Origin: Streptomyces sp. MST-110588
GTDB taxonomy: Bacteria > Actinomycetota > Actinomycetes > Streptomycetales > Streptomycetaceae
Reading direction: 5' to 3'
Assembly: GCF_022695595.1 (NCBI RefSeq)
Contig: NZ_CP074380.1
Coordinates: forward strand, 3,670,001 to 3,734,000
DNA: 64,000 nucleotides
Of the stretch, positions 8,642 to 20,617 are shown in pieces. A program made the position numbers and the translations under genes. The notes beneath the pieces were generated by a model. The model saw only the letters and a program-made list of their open reading frames with translations, was not told the origin of the DNA and searched no databases. Numbering within the stretch: position 1 is the first letter of the stretch; the number at the start of each line of letters is the position of its first letter.

Positions 8642-9160
8642 CTACGCAGACGTGCCGGGCGCAACGGGCGCGTCCGGCGCGACCGGCGTGATCTCCACGA
8701 ACGGGATGTGATCGCGTCCGACGAGGTAGTAGTCCTCCGCGGTCCCGTCCGTCTCGATGCCGCAGACACCCATGAGCCGACGGGCCGTACGCGGATGGCG
8801 CGGCGCGTACTCGGCCATCGCCCGGCCCGATTCCTCGGGCGTCATGGGGCGGGCGACGGCGGCGGTACGGCGCCCGCCGACCTGGATGGTGACCTCGGGG
8901 GTGTGGAGGATGTTGCGGTACCACTGGGAGGTGGGGCCGAGGCCGGAGGCGAGGCGGTAGGCGCCGGTGCCCGGGGTGCGCCCGGTCACTTCCAGTACGA
9001 CCTGCCGGGGGCGCCCGCTCTTGCGCCCGGTGTGGGTGAGCAGCAGGACCCGGCCGCCCATCAGCCGCCCCAGGTGCCAGCGGTAGAGATGGATCGGCGC
9101 GCGGGCGAGCAGCCGACGCCACCCCGTAGGCGACGGAGTGGCTCTGACCTTACGGGGCAT
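8642..9160 (-). CDS. deazaflavin (F420)-dependent nitroreductase-family protein
   Basis: A 172-residue split-barrel protein of the Ddn/nitroreductase (F420-binding) family. The signature LLTHTGRKSGRPRQVVLEV (near residues 40-58) and the SQWYRNILHTPEVTIQVGGR segment are characteristic of F420-binding reductases. Members use reduced F420 to reduce quinones, nitroimidazoles or other small molecules; the substrate here is unknown. It lies just downstream of geosmin synthase on the same strand (69 bp), but no functional link to geosmin formation is known to me. Confidence 0.85.
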   Translation of the reverse strand: MPRKVRATPSPTGWRRLLARAPIHLYRWHLGRLMGGRVLLLTHTGRKSGRPRQVVLEVTGRTPGTGAYRLASGLGPTSQWYRNILHTPEVTIQVGGRRTAAVARPMTPEESGRAMAEYAPRHPRTARRLMGVCGIETDGTAEDYYLVGRDHIPFVEITPVAPDAPVAPGTSA

Positions 9161-9195
9161 GTCCGACCAACCCTCCTCACCTTCCAGCCTGCCGG

Positions 9196-11799
<2,604 letters not shown>

Positions 11800-11861
11800 T
11801 CAGCACTACCCCGTACGGCGGTCCCCCACTCGGCTCCCGAAACAGTCATACAAACGCACCA

Positions 11862-14270
11862 TCAGCGACTCCCCGGTGTCCCCTGGACCACCGCATCATG
11901 GCCCGGCGGCTGACCGTTCTCCGCCCAACTGTTCTCCGCCCGACCGTTCTCCGCCCGACCGCTCTCCGGTCGGTGGCCGAACAGCCGGCCCGCCCCACGC
12001 GACGGCCACCAGCTCCGCTCGCCCAGCAGCGTCAGCACCGACGGCAGGATCATGACGCGGACGACGAAGGCGTCCAGCAGAACGGCGACCGCCAGGCTGA
12101 ACCCGATCTGTTTCATCTCGGTCAGGTGCAGGAAGACGAAGGCGGCGAACACCGACACCATCACGATCGCCGCGCTGGTCACGACCTTGGCCGAGTTGCC
12201 GATCCCGGCCGGCACCGCCTTCCGGGTGGGCACGCCGCGCAGTACGGCCTCCCTGATCCGGCTGACCACGAACACCTGGTAGTCCATCGACAGCCCGAAG
12301 AGGATCACCAGGAGGAACAGCGGGACACGTGCGGCGATCCCGCCGAGGGACCGGAAGCCGAGCAGGTCCTCGGCCCACGTCCCCTGGAAGACCAGGACCA
12401 GCAGGCCGAGGGCGGAGGCGGCGGACAGCAGGTTGAGCACCGCCCCGAGCAGCCCGATGACCACCGACCGGAACGCGAGGACCGTCATCACGAAGGTCAG
12501 CAGCAGCAGGAACCCGACGACCAGCGGCAACTTCCGGTTCTGGTGGTCCACGTAGTCCACGGAACGCGGTACGTCACCGGTGACCCCGGCCTGCACGCCG
12601 GGCACCTTGCCGACCGTGGCGGGCAGGTAGTCCTCCCGCAGGTGTGCCAGCGACCGCAGCGCCTCCTCGGAGCTCGCCCGGTACGGAACCGACAGCTCCA
12701 GCGCGCTGATCCGGCCGTCGTCCGAGGTCCGTATCGAGGTCCGTATCGAGGTCCGTATCGAAGGCCGTACCGCGTTCCGCTCCGCGGGCTTGATGTGCCC
12801 TGTGTTCCCGGTGAACAGCGGGTCGGCCTGCGCACGGGCCGCCAGCTCCCGCAGCGCGTCGCCCACCTGGGACGTACGGGAGGGGTCGGCGCGTACGACG
12901 ACCTGATGCCGTACGCGCAGTTCGGGGAAGGCGGCGTGCAGCCGGTCGTACGTCCGCAGGGCCGCGATGTCACGCGAGAAGCTGTCCTTGCCGGGGTCGA
13001 CCAGCTTCAGGCCGGCGACCGGCAGGGCAAGGACGATCATGACGAGCACCGAGACGCACAGGGTGATCCGGGGGTGTTCGCTCGCGGGCCGGAGCATGGC
13101 GCGCCATACGCGCCCGGTTCCGGCTTGCGCACCGTTGCGTACGCGGGGCGCGCGGCCCTTGGCGATCCGGCGCGCGGCCCGGCGCTCGGCGCGGCGTCCG
13201 AGCGTGACCAGCAGGGCGGGCAACGCGGTCAGCGAGCTGACGACGGAGACCGAGACGACCAGGACGGTACCGGTGGCCAGCGAGGAGAAGATGACGTCCG
13301 AGGCGAGGTAGAGGGTGGCGGTGGAGACGATCACCGCGAGCCCGGAGACCGCGATCGCCCGGCCGGCCGTGGCCGCGGCCAGCTCCACCAGGGCCTCCGG
13401 CGCGAGCCGGCCGCCGTGCCGGGCCCGTTCCTCCCGCTCGCGCTTGAGGTAGAAGAGCGCGTAGTCGACGCCGACGGCCAGGCCGATCAGCAGGATGACG
13501 TTGGTGCCGACGCCCGCGTCCGGCAGGAGGTGCGAGGCCACCATCGACAGCCCGACCGTGGCGGTGATCGAGGACAGCGCCAGCAGCAGCGGCACCCCGG
13601 CCATCAGCACCGAGCCGAAGACGAGCAGCAGGGTGATCAGCGTGACCGGCAGCGTGATCACTTCGGAGAGCAGGAGGTCGTCGCCGCGCTGCTGGTCCAG
13701 GCCCTTGCCGATCGAAGGGGTACCGGTCTGCTCCACCCGCAGACCGGGGTGACTCTTGCGCACCGCCGCTGTCTGGGCGAGCAGCGGATCGACGTGCTTC
13801 TTGGCGTCCAGCTCCGCGCCCTTCATGGTCACCGTGACCAGGACGGTACGGCCGTCGGCGGAGCGGACCGGCGCGTCCACGTGCGCCACCTCCGGCAACC
13901 GCGCCATCCGGGCCCGTACGTCCCGGGCCGCGGCGTCCATCCGTACGTCCATCCGTACATCTGCCCGCGCGTCTTTCGTCGCGCCGGACCGCGCGCCCGT
14001 CTCCGCGCCGGCGCGGGCCGCCGACGTTCCTGAATCGGCGGAGATGACGACCTGCTCCACCGGTCTGCGCTGGAGGCCGCCCTCGGCTGCCATCACCTCG
14101 GCACGGCCGGCCTCCCCGACGCGGTAGTCCTCGGTGGTGGCGCTGTGGGTGCCGACCGCCGAGCCGATGCCGACACAGAGCACGACGAAGACCAGCCACC
14201 CCACGATCGCGCGCCAGGGGTGGCGGGCGCTCCAGGTCGCCACCGGCACGGTGATCGGCCGCTCTTTCAC
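11862..14270 (-). CDS. MMPL/RND-family membrane transporter
   Basis: An 802-residue export protein of the actinobacterial MMPL type (RND superfamily). The first transmembrane helix (IVGWLVFVVLCVGIG) is followed by a large extracytoplasmic loop. A helix bundle with the family motif GVDYALFYLKREREER comes next, then a second loop and a second bundle with GLSMDYQVFVVSRIREA. The two Asp-Tyr pairs carry protons in relatives. Substrates are often lipids or antibiotics; none can be inferred here. A GTG start at 14270 is used. A 12-bp tandem repeat in the second loop encodes SIRTSIRTSIRT, and the C-terminus holds an AENG repeat. Confidence 0.9.
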   Translation of the reverse strand: MKERPITVPVATWSARHPWRAIVGWLVFVVLCVGIGSAVGTHSATTEDYRVGEAGRAEVMAAEGGLQRRPVEQVVISADSGTSAARAGAETGARSGATKDARADVRMDVRMDAAARDVRARMARLPEVAHVDAPVRSADGRTVLVTVTMKGAELDAKKHVDPLLAQTAAVRKSHPGLRVEQTGTPSIGKGLDQQRGDDLLLSEVITLPVTLITLLLVFGSVLMAGVPLLLALSSITATVGLSMVASHLLPDAGVGTNVILLIGLAVGVDYALFYLKREREERARHGGRLAPEALVELAAATAGRAIAVSGLAVIVSTATLYLASDVIFSSLATGTVLVVSVSVVSSLTALPALLVTLGRRAERRAARRIAKGRAPRVRNGAQAGTGRVWRAMLRPASEHPRITLCVSVLVMIVLALPVAGLKLVDPGKDSFSRDIAALRTYDRLHAAFPELRVRHQVVVRADPSRTSQVGDALRELAARAQADPLFTGNTGHIKPAERNAVRPSIRTSIRTSIRTSDDGRISALELSVPYRASSEEALRSLAHLREDYLPATVGKVPGVQAGVTGDVPRSVDYVDHQNRKLPLVVGFLLLLTFVMTVLAFRSVVIGLLGAVLNLLSAASALGLLVLVFQGTWAEDLLGFRSLGGIAARVPLFLLVILFGLSMDYQVFVVSRIREAVLRGVPTRKAVPAGIGNSAKVVTSAAIVMVSVFAAFVFLHLTEMKQIGFSLAVAVLLDAFVVRVMILPSVLTLLGERSWWPSRGAGRLFGHRPESGRAENGRAENSWAENGQPPGHDAVVQGTPGSR
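12724..12768. repeat. 12-bp in-frame tandem repeat inside the MMPL gene
   Basis: Nearly four copies of GAGGTCCGTATC give SIRT repeats in the second extracytoplasmic loop, so copy number can change without a frameshift. Confidence 0.85.
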
Positions 14271-14538
14271 TGACCCCAGCTCCTCACGTATTCAGCTCCT
14301 CGCACACCCACTGGTGCACATGTCAGTGAAGAGTTACAGGTGTCGCATCAGGCCGTCAACCGTCGAAATCGGGGGTGGCGGGCCGGGGAACCGCCGTCGA
14401 AGTGGCCACCACGCAGGTGCGACACGGGTTCGAGCCGCCTTGACAGCCCGTCCCGTCATGCGAAAACCTCCGCTGACAGGTGACGTCGGTGCCGGTGGGA
14501 CGCCGGGCAGGAACGAGCGGGAAACGAGAAGGTGGGCC

Positions 14539-15033
14539 ATGAACAGCGAGGAGCTGCTGGCCCTGCTCGCCGCCGTGGGCCATGCGCAGCGCCTGCGGAT
14601 CATCGCCGAACTCGCCGACGGCCGGCTGTACGTCAGCGAGCTGGCCCGCCGCCTGGGCATGTCCCGGCCGCTGCTCTACATGCACTTGGACCGCCTGGAG
14701 AAGGCCGGCCTTCTGGTCGGACGGCTGGAACTGTCCGCGGACGGCAAGGCACTGAAGTACTTCGAACTCGCCCCGTTCGAGCTGCGCCTGAACGTGGAAA
14801 CAGTCCTCGCCGCCGTCCGGGAGGACCGGTCGGACAGCGAGGAAGGCATGGATTCCTCCGGGAGCACGGACAAGGGTGCGTCCGGAGGTACGGAGGAATC
14901 CCGGCGTACGGAGGAATCTCGCCGTACGAGCGAATCCGGACGTACGGGCAAATCCAGGCATTCGGGCGAGCCCGCAAACACCGGTGGACCGGTGGGCGCA
15001 GCAGGACCGAACGACCTTAAGGGGGACGCGTAA
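14539..15033 (+). CDS. ArsR-like winged-helix transcriptional regulator
   Basis: A 164-residue protein. The first about 95 residues form an ArsR-type winged helix: HAQRLRIIAEL, then the recognition helix LYVSELARRLGMSRPLLYMHLDRLEKAGLV. The wing is followed by a short helix and a disordered Ser/Glu/Arg/Gly tail with imperfect EESRRTEESRRT repeats. No Cys metal site is seen, so it is probably not a metal sensor. The stop overlaps the next gene's ATG (TAATG), indicating coupling with the small membrane protein. It diverges from the MMPL transporter, which may be a target. Confidence 0.8.
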   Translation: MNSEELLALLAAVGHAQRLRIIAELADGRLYVSELARRLGMSRPLLYMHLDRLEKAGLLVGRLELSADGKALKYFELAPFELRLNVETVLAAVREDRSDSEEGMDSSGSTDKGASGGTEESRRTEESRRTSESGRTGKSRHSGEPANTGGPVGAAGPNDLKGDA

Positions 15034-15269
15034 TGAGCGGTGGCATCATCATCCCGATAGCCATCTTCTTGATCGTCGGTGGTGCGATCACGGTGATCGT
15101 GGCTTCGTATTTCAAGCTCCAGCGGCACCGCGCCGACGCCGCGGCACTGGCCGAGTACCGCAAGCTCGCCGAGCGTGTCGTCGCCGGTCAGGAGGCGATG
15201 CGCGGGCGGCTGGACGACCTCGACGACCGGCTGAAGGCGATCGAAAAACTGCTGCACAGCGTGGGCTGA
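15033..15269 (+). CDS. small membrane protein with coiled-coil tail
   Basis: 78 residues: one N-terminal membrane helix (IIIPIAIFLIVGGAITVIV) followed by a charged helix with heptad-like spacing (AERVVAGQEAMRGRLDDLDD). Its layout resembles PspB-like small membrane proteins. Its ATG overlaps the stop of the ArsR-like gene by one base, so both are probably made together. The function is unknown. Confidence 0.75.
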   Translation: MSGGIIIPIAIFLIVGGAITVIVASYFKLQRHRADAAALAEYRKLAERVVAGQEAMRGRLDDLDDRLKAIEKLLHSVG

Positions 15270-15496
15270 GCCTTCTCCGCGGCACTCTCACGCTTCTTCC
15301 GTCCCAGGCCCTCGGCCCCTGACCCGGCACCTGGTCCCGGCCACGGCCCCCTGCGATCGCTACGGATCCCCTCCGCGCGCGAAGTCGCTTCCGACCGCCG
15401 TCTTTTTCCCGGACGGCGGCAACCCCGGTCGTCGCCGCACGTCGTCACGGGTGAAGGCGCCATCAGGCGTCGCCCGCCGACCGTGGAGCAGCCACC

Positions 15497-16086
15497 GTGA
15501 ATACGTGCCACACCTCCTCTGCCTCTCCCGCTACTCCTGCCTCCCCTGCCCCTGCCCCTGTCGCCTCCGACTCCGCCGTCCCCTCCATGCCCGGCGTCTC
15601 CCGCGCCGGCGCGAACCGGGGCGCGCGGGTCCTTGCACGCGCGGTGGCGACCGCCGGTCTGGTGGCGGCGCTCGCCGTGCCCGCCCTGGCACTGACGACG
15701 GCCGGCCCGGCACACGCCGACGACGCCCCGGCGAAGGCCCCGGCGCGCTCCGCGACACCGGTCCCGTCCGTGCCCCCGAAGCCGCAGCCGACCAGGTCCA
15801 CCCCCGGCACCCCCGGCCACCGGCCCACAGCCCGCCCGAGCCTCCCGGGCCAGGAGCCCACCGCCGTGCCCAGCACCCCGGGTCGTAAGCCCACCGCGAG
15901 CACCAGCGCCCCGGGGCACAAGGCCACCCCGAGCCCCGGCCCGCCCGGCCGTCGGAGAGCGAGAAGGAACTGGCGCGCACCGGCGCTTCCACCGCCACCA
16001 TCGCGTCACTGGCGGCCGGTGCCGTCGTACTGATCGCCGGCGGGGCCGGTGCCCGGTACGCCGTACGGCGGCGGAACCAGCCCTGA
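15497..16086 (+). pseudogene. LAXTG cell-wall-anchored protein, split by a frameshift
   Basis: A GTG-start frame gives a signal peptide (ATAGLVAALAVPALALTTAG, cleavage near AHADD) and a long Pro/Thr-rich stalk with repeats of the type PGHRPTA. It then runs on as an atypical Arg/Pro tail to 16033. In the -1 frame, from about 15960, the sequence reads ELARTGAS, a hydrophobic helix, and RYAVRRRNQP, then TGA at 16084-16086. That is a complete sorting signal with the LAXTG motif used by class E sortases. One base is apparently missing around the C-rich run at 15930-15960. Real mutation, assembly error and programmed shift are all possible. With the shift repaired it is a typical exposed wall protein of about 195 aa. 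Confidence 0.75.
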
Positions 16087-16231
16087 TGCCCGACGTGTCC
16101 CCGTAGAGGCACCGCACATCACCACACACCACCCCACACTTCCCGGGCCCCGCCTCTCACATCTCCTTCACAGCGCCCACCCCACGCCCCGGAAGCCGGC
16201 ACCGCGCGGACGCGCCCTCCCCCAGGAACCG

Positions 16232-16957
16232 ATGGAGTACACCGCTGCCCCGCCCAGCGCCCCGGTACGGATCGCCGTGCCGGGGCCGTGGCGTGCTCTG
16301 TGGCGACGCCTGTCGCGCAGCGCCCGCCCGGCGTCCCACGACATGTACGAGCCGGCGTACGCGCCGGGGTCCACGATCCCGGACCCGCCCGCGCCCGCCG
16401 TTCCGTACGCCGCCACCACGCCCCCACGCGCCTCCGGACCTCACACCGCCCCCGCTCCTAGTCCCGGACCGCAGCCGACGATCAGCGAGCTGTACCACGC
16501 GCAACGCCTGAACATGGTGCGGCTGGCGGTCCTGCTCGTGGACGACCGCGCCACGGCCGAGGACGTCGTCCAGGACGCCTTCGCCGCCCTCTACAGACGC
16601 CACGGCGAGCGGCTCGGCGAGGTCGACAACGCGCCGGCCTATCTGCGGACCGCCGTTGTCAACGCCGCGCGTTCGGTACTGCGGCGTCGGCGCACGGCTC
16701 GCGCGTACACGCCCCCGTACGAGGTCGACGCGCCGTCCGCCGAGGAGCACATCGTCCTCGACGAGGAGCACCGCGAGGTGCTGGCCGCGCTGGGGCAGTT
16801 GACCGCCCGCCGCCGCGAGGTGCTCGTCCTGCGGTACTGGAGCGATCTGACCGAGGCACAGATCGCGGCGACACTCGGCATCAGCCGCGGTTCGGTGAAG
16901 TCGATCGCCAGCCGGGCACTGGACTCCCTGGAAAAGATCTTGGAGGCCCGGTCATGA
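16232..16957 (+). CDS. ECF-type RNA polymerase sigma factor (SigE-like)
   Basis: The ATG at 16232 follows AGGAA and gives 241 aa. The first about 85 residues are a variable Pro-rich arm. Region 2 reads AVLLVDDRATAEDVVQDAFAALY and region 4 reads LTEAQIAATLGISRGSVKSIASRAL. Regions 1 and 3 are absent, as expected for extracytoplasmic-function sigma factors. The gene overlaps the following membrane-protein gene by 4 nt (ATGA), the usual sigma/anti-sigma arrangement. The frameshifted wall protein upstream could belong to the regulon; this is inference. Confidence 0.88.
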   Translation: MEYTAAPPSAPVRIAVPGPWRALWRRLSRSARPASHDMYEPAYAPGSTIPDPPAPAVPYAATTPPRASGPHTAPAPSPGPQPTISELYHAQRLNMVRLAVLLVDDRATAEDVVQDAFAALYRRHGERLGEVDNAPAYLRTAVVNAARSVLRRRRTARAYTPPYEVDAPSAEEHIVLDEEHREVLAALGQLTARRREVLVLRYWSDLTEAQIAATLGISRGSVKSIASRALDSLEKILEARS

Positions 16958-17574
16958 CCATGACTCCTCCCAAAGGCCCCGGCCACCACCTCGGGCCCGA
17001 CGGTGAACGGCCCGTCGAGACCCGGCTGCGGCGGGCCTTCGAAGCACGCGCGGCACTGATCGACGTCCGCGACCTGCGGCCCGCCGACCCGCCCGGCCCG
17101 CATCCGCGCCGTGGCGGAATCCTGCGCCTGCTGCGCTCACGCCCCTACGGGCTGCCGCTGGCCGCGGCGGCCACCGTGGCGGCCGTGGTCGCCGGCTGCC
17201 TCACCCTCGCGCCCGACCGCACGCCGTCGCGCCCCTCCCCCGCCTCGTCCCCCAGTACGCCGGCCCCGTCCCTCTCCTCCCACCCGTCCAGCCCGCCCAG
17301 TACGCCCGATACGACCGGTACACCCGGTACATCCCGCACGCCCGGCACCCCGAGTGCCTCCCGTCCCGGCACGGTCCGGCCCTCACCCAGCGCCCCCTCC
17401 GCGCCACCGGCCGTCGGCACCCCCCGCCCCGGGAGGTCCGGCGGCTCCCCCGGAACACCCGGCGGCACGCCGACCGGCAGCCCGGTCCCGCCGACCGGTG
17501 CGCCCCGGAAGGCTCCGACCCGCAGCGCCCCGCCCCCCTCTATGCCACCCGGCGCCGCCACCGCCCACCCATAA
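16954..17574 (+). CDS. putative anti-sigma-like single-pass membrane protein
   Basis: 206 residues overlapping the sigma gene by ATGA. A cytoplasmic N-terminus of about 60 residues (ETRLRRAFEARAALIDVRDLRP) precedes one membrane helix (GLPLAAAATVAAVVAGCLTL). A long Ser/Thr/Pro-rich extracytoplasmic tail follows. I see no zinc-binding HxxxCxxC motif, so it is not a canonical ZAS anti-sigma factor. Its place and topology still suggest control of the ECF factor. Confidence 0.7.
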   Translation: MTMTPPKGPGHHLGPDGERPVETRLRRAFEARAALIDVRDLRPADPPGPHPRRGGILRLLRSRPYGLPLAAAATVAAVVAGCLTLAPDRTPSRPSPASSPSTPAPSLSSHPSSPPSTPDTTGTPGTSRTPGTPSASRPGTVRPSPSAPSAPPAVGTPRPGRSGGSPGTPGGTPTGSPVPPTGAPRKAPTRSAPPPSMPPGAATAHP

Positions 17575-17899
17575 CCCACCCCCGTGACTCGCCCCCGTGA
17601 CCTGCCCACCATGACCCGCTCCTCCACCTGCCCACCATCCACTTCCCCCCTCCCCTCCCGCCTCATCCCTCTCCGCCGTGCCCCCTTCGAGGGAATCAGC
17701 CGTACGATCCGGTGATCGCCCTCCCCGAGCCGGCCCCGTACTGATCCAGCACCGGCCCCGCACCGGCCCCGCACGCCCCCGATCCCGCCCCGCCGGCGCC
17801 GTTCACTCGGGCCTTCGCTCCCGATATGCAGCCATTTGCCACCTTCGCACTCCTGTGGCATGGCTGCGCCCGGAGCCGCTCGCCCGGTAGGCTTTCCGT
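17575..17899. other. C-rich intergenic stretch
   Basis: 325 bp, strongly C-biased on the + strand, with imperfect direct repeats of GTGACYYGCCC type near 17585-17640. I see no gene, tRNA or clear terminator. Confidence 0.5.
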
Positions 17900-18196
17900 G
17901 TGATCTTCAAGCGCATCGGAAATGGGCGGCCGTACCCTGACCACGGCCGGGAGAGCACCCGCCAGTGGGCGGATGTCGCCCCTCGCCCGGTACGCCTTGA
18001 CCAGTTGGTGACCACCAAGCAGCAGCTCGACCTGGAGACGCTGCTCGCGGAGGACTCGACGTTCTACGGCGACCTGTTCGCCCACGTCGTGAAATGGCAG
18101 GGCGATCTCTACCTGGAGGACGGGCTGCACCGCGCCGTGCGTGCCGCGCTCCAGCAGCGCCAGGTCCTGCACGCCCGCGTGCTGGAACTCGGCTGA
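17900..18196 (+). CDS. conserved actinobacterial protein (ParB-like / VapB-annotated family)
   Basis: 98 residues from a GTG start. The sequence (MIFKRIGNGRPYPDHG, then DLYLEDGLHRAVRAALQQ) belongs to a small protein highly conserved next to upp in Streptomyces. From memory it is often annotated as a VapB-type antitoxin. The LEDGLHRAVRAAL segment resembles the DGxHR signature of ParB-like nucleotide-binding folds. No toxin gene is adjacent, so an antitoxin role is doubtful. Confidence 0.7.
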   Translation: MIFKRIGNGRPYPDHGRESTRQWADVAPRPVRLDQLVTTKQQLDLETLLAEDSTFYGDLFAHVVKWQGDLYLEDGLHRAVRAALQQRQVLHARVLELG

Positions 18197-18300
18197 CCCG
18201 GCGTCCCGGCGCTCCGTGCCCCCGAGGACCCATGCCCCCTACATGCCCGGGTGCCCGGCGCCACGGCACGCCCGGGACGTCGCGGCGCCGCAATCCGGCC

Positions 18301-18342
18301 CCTGTAACCCCGTAACCCCTGCGACTCCTGTAACCCCGTAAC
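18301..18342. repeat. 16-nt direct repeat upstream of the LytR_C gene
   Basis: CCTGTAACCCCGTAAC occurs exactly at 18301-18316 and 18327-18342, 26 nt apart, 90-130 bp before the start of the LytR_C-domain gene. It is a possible regulatory repeat. Confidence 0.5.
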
Positions 18343-18431
18343 AGGGCTTGATTGCGCCTTTTGGGTTGGGTCTCGCGCCACGCGTTGATCATTTAGTAGG
18401 CACGGGCCCGGCCCAGCACTACGCTGCGCCC

Positions 18432-19094
18432 ATGAGCATGCTGACGCCCCCTGGCATGGGCGGTAAGAAGTACCGCATCACGGGCGACAGGTATCCGCGG
18501 ATGCGCCGTCCCCGACACCGCCGGCGGATCGTTCTCACGATCGTCGCCGCCGTCTGCGCCCTCGGCCTGGCCGGCTGGGGCACCCTGCAGCTCATCGATG
18601 TCTTCGGCGGCAAAGAGGACACCGCCCAGGCGGCCCATGCCAAGAAATGCCGGGAGGAGAAGGGGCGGGCCCAGGCCGCCCACGGCGGCGCCGGGCACGC
18701 CGCGGCCGGCGGAAAACCGCTCCCCCGGCCCGCCACCATCACCGTCAACGTCTTCAACGCCACCGCGCGCGGCGGTCTGGCCAAATCGACGGCGGACGAG
18801 CTGAAGAAGCGCGGGTTCAAGGTCGGCAAGGTGGGCAACGCGCCGCCCGCGTACGACAAGAAGGTCAAGGGCACCGGACTGCTGCTCGGGCCGCAGACCG
18901 CCGCCGAGGGCTCGCTGCGCGTCCTGGGCACCCAACTGGCCGGGGCCGAGCACAAGACCGACGGCCGTAAGACCGGCGATGTCGACCTGATCATCGGCGA
19001 CACGTTCAAGCAACTGGCCAAGCGGCCGGACGCCGACGCGGCACTGGCCGCCCTGAGCCGCCCGTCACCCGCGCCGTCGGCCTCCGCCTGTTGA
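18432..19094 (+). CDS. membrane-anchored LytR C-terminal-domain protein
   Basis: 220 residues: a basic N-terminus, one membrane helix (IVLTIVAAVCALGLAGWGTL), a linker, and a LytR_C domain (ITVNVFNATARGGLAKSTADELKKRGF, residues about 100-195). LytR_C domains occur at the C-terminus of LCP ligases and, as here, alone. They are thought to work in cell-envelope polymer attachment outside the membrane. The ATG at 18432 is used. A second LytR_C domain occurs in the LCP protein at 32114-33781. Confidence 0.85.
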   Translation: MSMLTPPGMGGKKYRITGDRYPRMRRPRHRRRIVLTIVAAVCALGLAGWGTLQLIDVFGGKEDTAQAAHAKKCREEKGRAQAAHGGAGHAAAGGKPLPRPATITVNVFNATARGGLAKSTADELKKRGFKVGKVGNAPPAYDKKVKGTGLLLGPQTAAEGSLRVLGTQLAGAEHKTDGRKTGDVDLIIGDTFKQLAKRPDADAALAALSRPSPAPSASAC

Positions 19095-19225
19095 GAGGCC
19101 GGGTCGGCCGGGCCGCGGGCCCCCTCGCCGGCCAACCCGACGAGAAGACCCGCACACTCCTGGGACAGGCGTGAACTCTCGGGACGGACGTGAAATCCCG
19201 GGCCGGACGGTGCCCGTCAGCCTCG

Positions 19226-19864
19226 TCAGCCTCCCGCCGTGCCGTACATACGGTCGCCGGCGTCACCCAGACCCGGGACGATGTAGCGGTCCGCGTTGAG
19301 ACGCTCGTCCACGGCCGCGGTGACGACCGTCACCGGCGCCCCGGCCAGCTCCCGCTCCATGACCTCGACGCCTTCCGGCGCGGCCAGCAGGCAGATCGCC
19401 GTGACGTCGTCCGCGCCGCGCCCGATCAGTTCGCGGATGGCCGCGACCAGCGTGCCGCCGGTGGCCAGCATCGGATCCACCACGTACACCTGGCGCCCGG
19501 AGAGGTCGTCGGGCATCCGCGTGGCGTACGTGTGCGCCTCGTACGTCTCCTCGTTGCGGACCATGCCCATGAAGCCGACCTCGGCGGTGGGCAGCAGCCG
19601 CACCATGCCGTCCAGCATGCCCAGACCCGCCCGCAGAATCGGTACGACCAGGGGGCGCGGGTGGGACAGCCGCACTCCGGTGGTCGCCGTCACCGGGGTC
19701 TCGATGTCGACCTGTTCGGTGCGCACATCACGGGTGGCCTCGTACGCGAGCAGGGTCACCAGCTCGTCGGCGAGACGCCGGAAGGTCGGGGAGTCGGTGC
19801 GCTTGTCGCGCAGTGTGGTGAGTTTGTGCGCCACCAGCGGGTGGTCGACGACATGGATCCGCAT
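19226..19864 (-). CDS. upp: uracil phosphoribosyltransferase
   Basis: 212 residues converting uracil plus PRPP to UMP in pyrimidine salvage. Typical features are [16 protein letters not shown] at the start, the PRPP loop [13 protein letters not shown] (family DPMLATGGT), and [10 protein letters not shown] at the C-terminus. These match Upp throughout. The ATG at 19864 is chosen because the conserved N-terminus begins there. It is divergent from a small conserved gene and convergent with the LytR_C gene, a common core-genome arrangement. Confidence 0.97.
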   Translation of the reverse strand: MRIHVVDHPLVAHKLTTLRDKRTDSPTFRRLADELVTLLAYEATRDVRTEQVDIETPVTATTGVRLSHPRPLVVPILRAGLGMLDGMVRLLPTAEVGFMGMVRNEETYEAHTYATRMPDDLSGRQVYVVDPMLATGGTLVAAIRELIGRGADDVTAICLLAAPEGVEVMERELAGAPVTVVTAAVDERLNADRYIVPGLGDAGDRMYGTAGG

Positions 19865-20022
19865 GACATCGACAGTAGCCGAGCCCAGGGGCCCCGGCTT
19901 CCGCCCACCGTCCGGCACCGACCACCGTCGCGTTGGCATCAAACCACCGGTTCGGGGGAAAGTGAGCACATACGCCCGGTCTGTCGCATGGGCTCCGGGC
20001 GAAGACCTCGGCCCGAGGTGGT

Positions 20023-20427
20023 GTGTGCAGCGTGCCCGACCGGAACGACCGGAACGACCGGAGCAACCGAAACAACCGGAGCGACCGGAACACCAGGACC
20101 GCCCGCAGTTCTCGTACCACTCACAACAAAAGCAGCAACCAGCCCACTGACCCCGCACAACCCGCCCAGCCGGCCCAACTCGCCCAATCCGCTCGGCGGA
20201 ACCAGTCCGCCCGGCCGAACCAGCCCGCCCAGTCCGACCACCCCGGGCATGCCGCCGCCTCCGCCTCCACCCCGGAGCCCGAGAGCGATGCGGCACGCCG
20301 AAGGCGCCGCGCCCAGTTTCTCCGCGAGCTGAACGAGGCCAAGGAGTTGCGCGAGCGCGTACAGCCGCGCCGGGCGAGGGCCGCACGGATGCGTCAGGCC
20401 ATGAGGATGCGTACGTTCCGCTGGTAG
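20023..20427 (+). CDS. small basic conserved protein with repeat-expanded N-terminus
   Basis: 134 codons from the GTG at 20023; the start is uncertain. The last about 55 residues ([20 protein letters not shown], then [14 protein letters not shown]) look like a conserved, highly basic helical protein that I have met beside upp in other Streptomyces. The N-terminal 50 residues come from 9-bp DNA repeats ([17 protein letters not shown]), followed by PAQ repeats. The function is unknown; a nucleic-acid-binding role is only a guess from charge. Confidence 0.6.
   Translation: MCSVPDRNDRNDRSNRNNRSDRNTRTARSSRTTHNKSSNQPTDPAQPAQPAQLAQSARRNQSARPNQPAQSDHPGHAAASASTPEPESDAARRRRRAQFLRELNEAKELRERVQPRRARAARMRQAMRMRTFRW
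20037..20090. repeat. six 9-bp tandem repeats (CGACCGGAA type)
   Basis: Six consecutive 9-bp units lie in frame inside the small basic protein gene and code for Arg/Asn/Asp-rich tripeptides. Confidence 0.85.
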
Positions 20428-20617
20428 CCGGAGACCCCACCCGCACCCCCTGTCACACCAGACGTGACCGACATCTCTCGCAACGGTCGCACGACGCAAC
20501 GCCGAAGACCCCGCGCAATCGCGTTGTTTCTGCCACGATTCCGATGGGCGGGGACCTTCGGCGCCACAACGCCGCCCCGCCCGACCCGGCACGCCTATGA
20601 CCAGTGGGAGAGTCACG

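Noticed and set aside
16954..17574. Canonical zinc-binding anti-sigma factor
   Set aside because: Gene overlap and membrane topology fit, but the HxxxCxxC motif is absent, so I kept the call general.
17900..18196. Toxin-antitoxin module (VapBC)
   Set aside because: Only the VapB-like annotation is remembered; no PIN-domain toxin is adjacent, and the DGLHR motif suggests a ParB-like fold instead.
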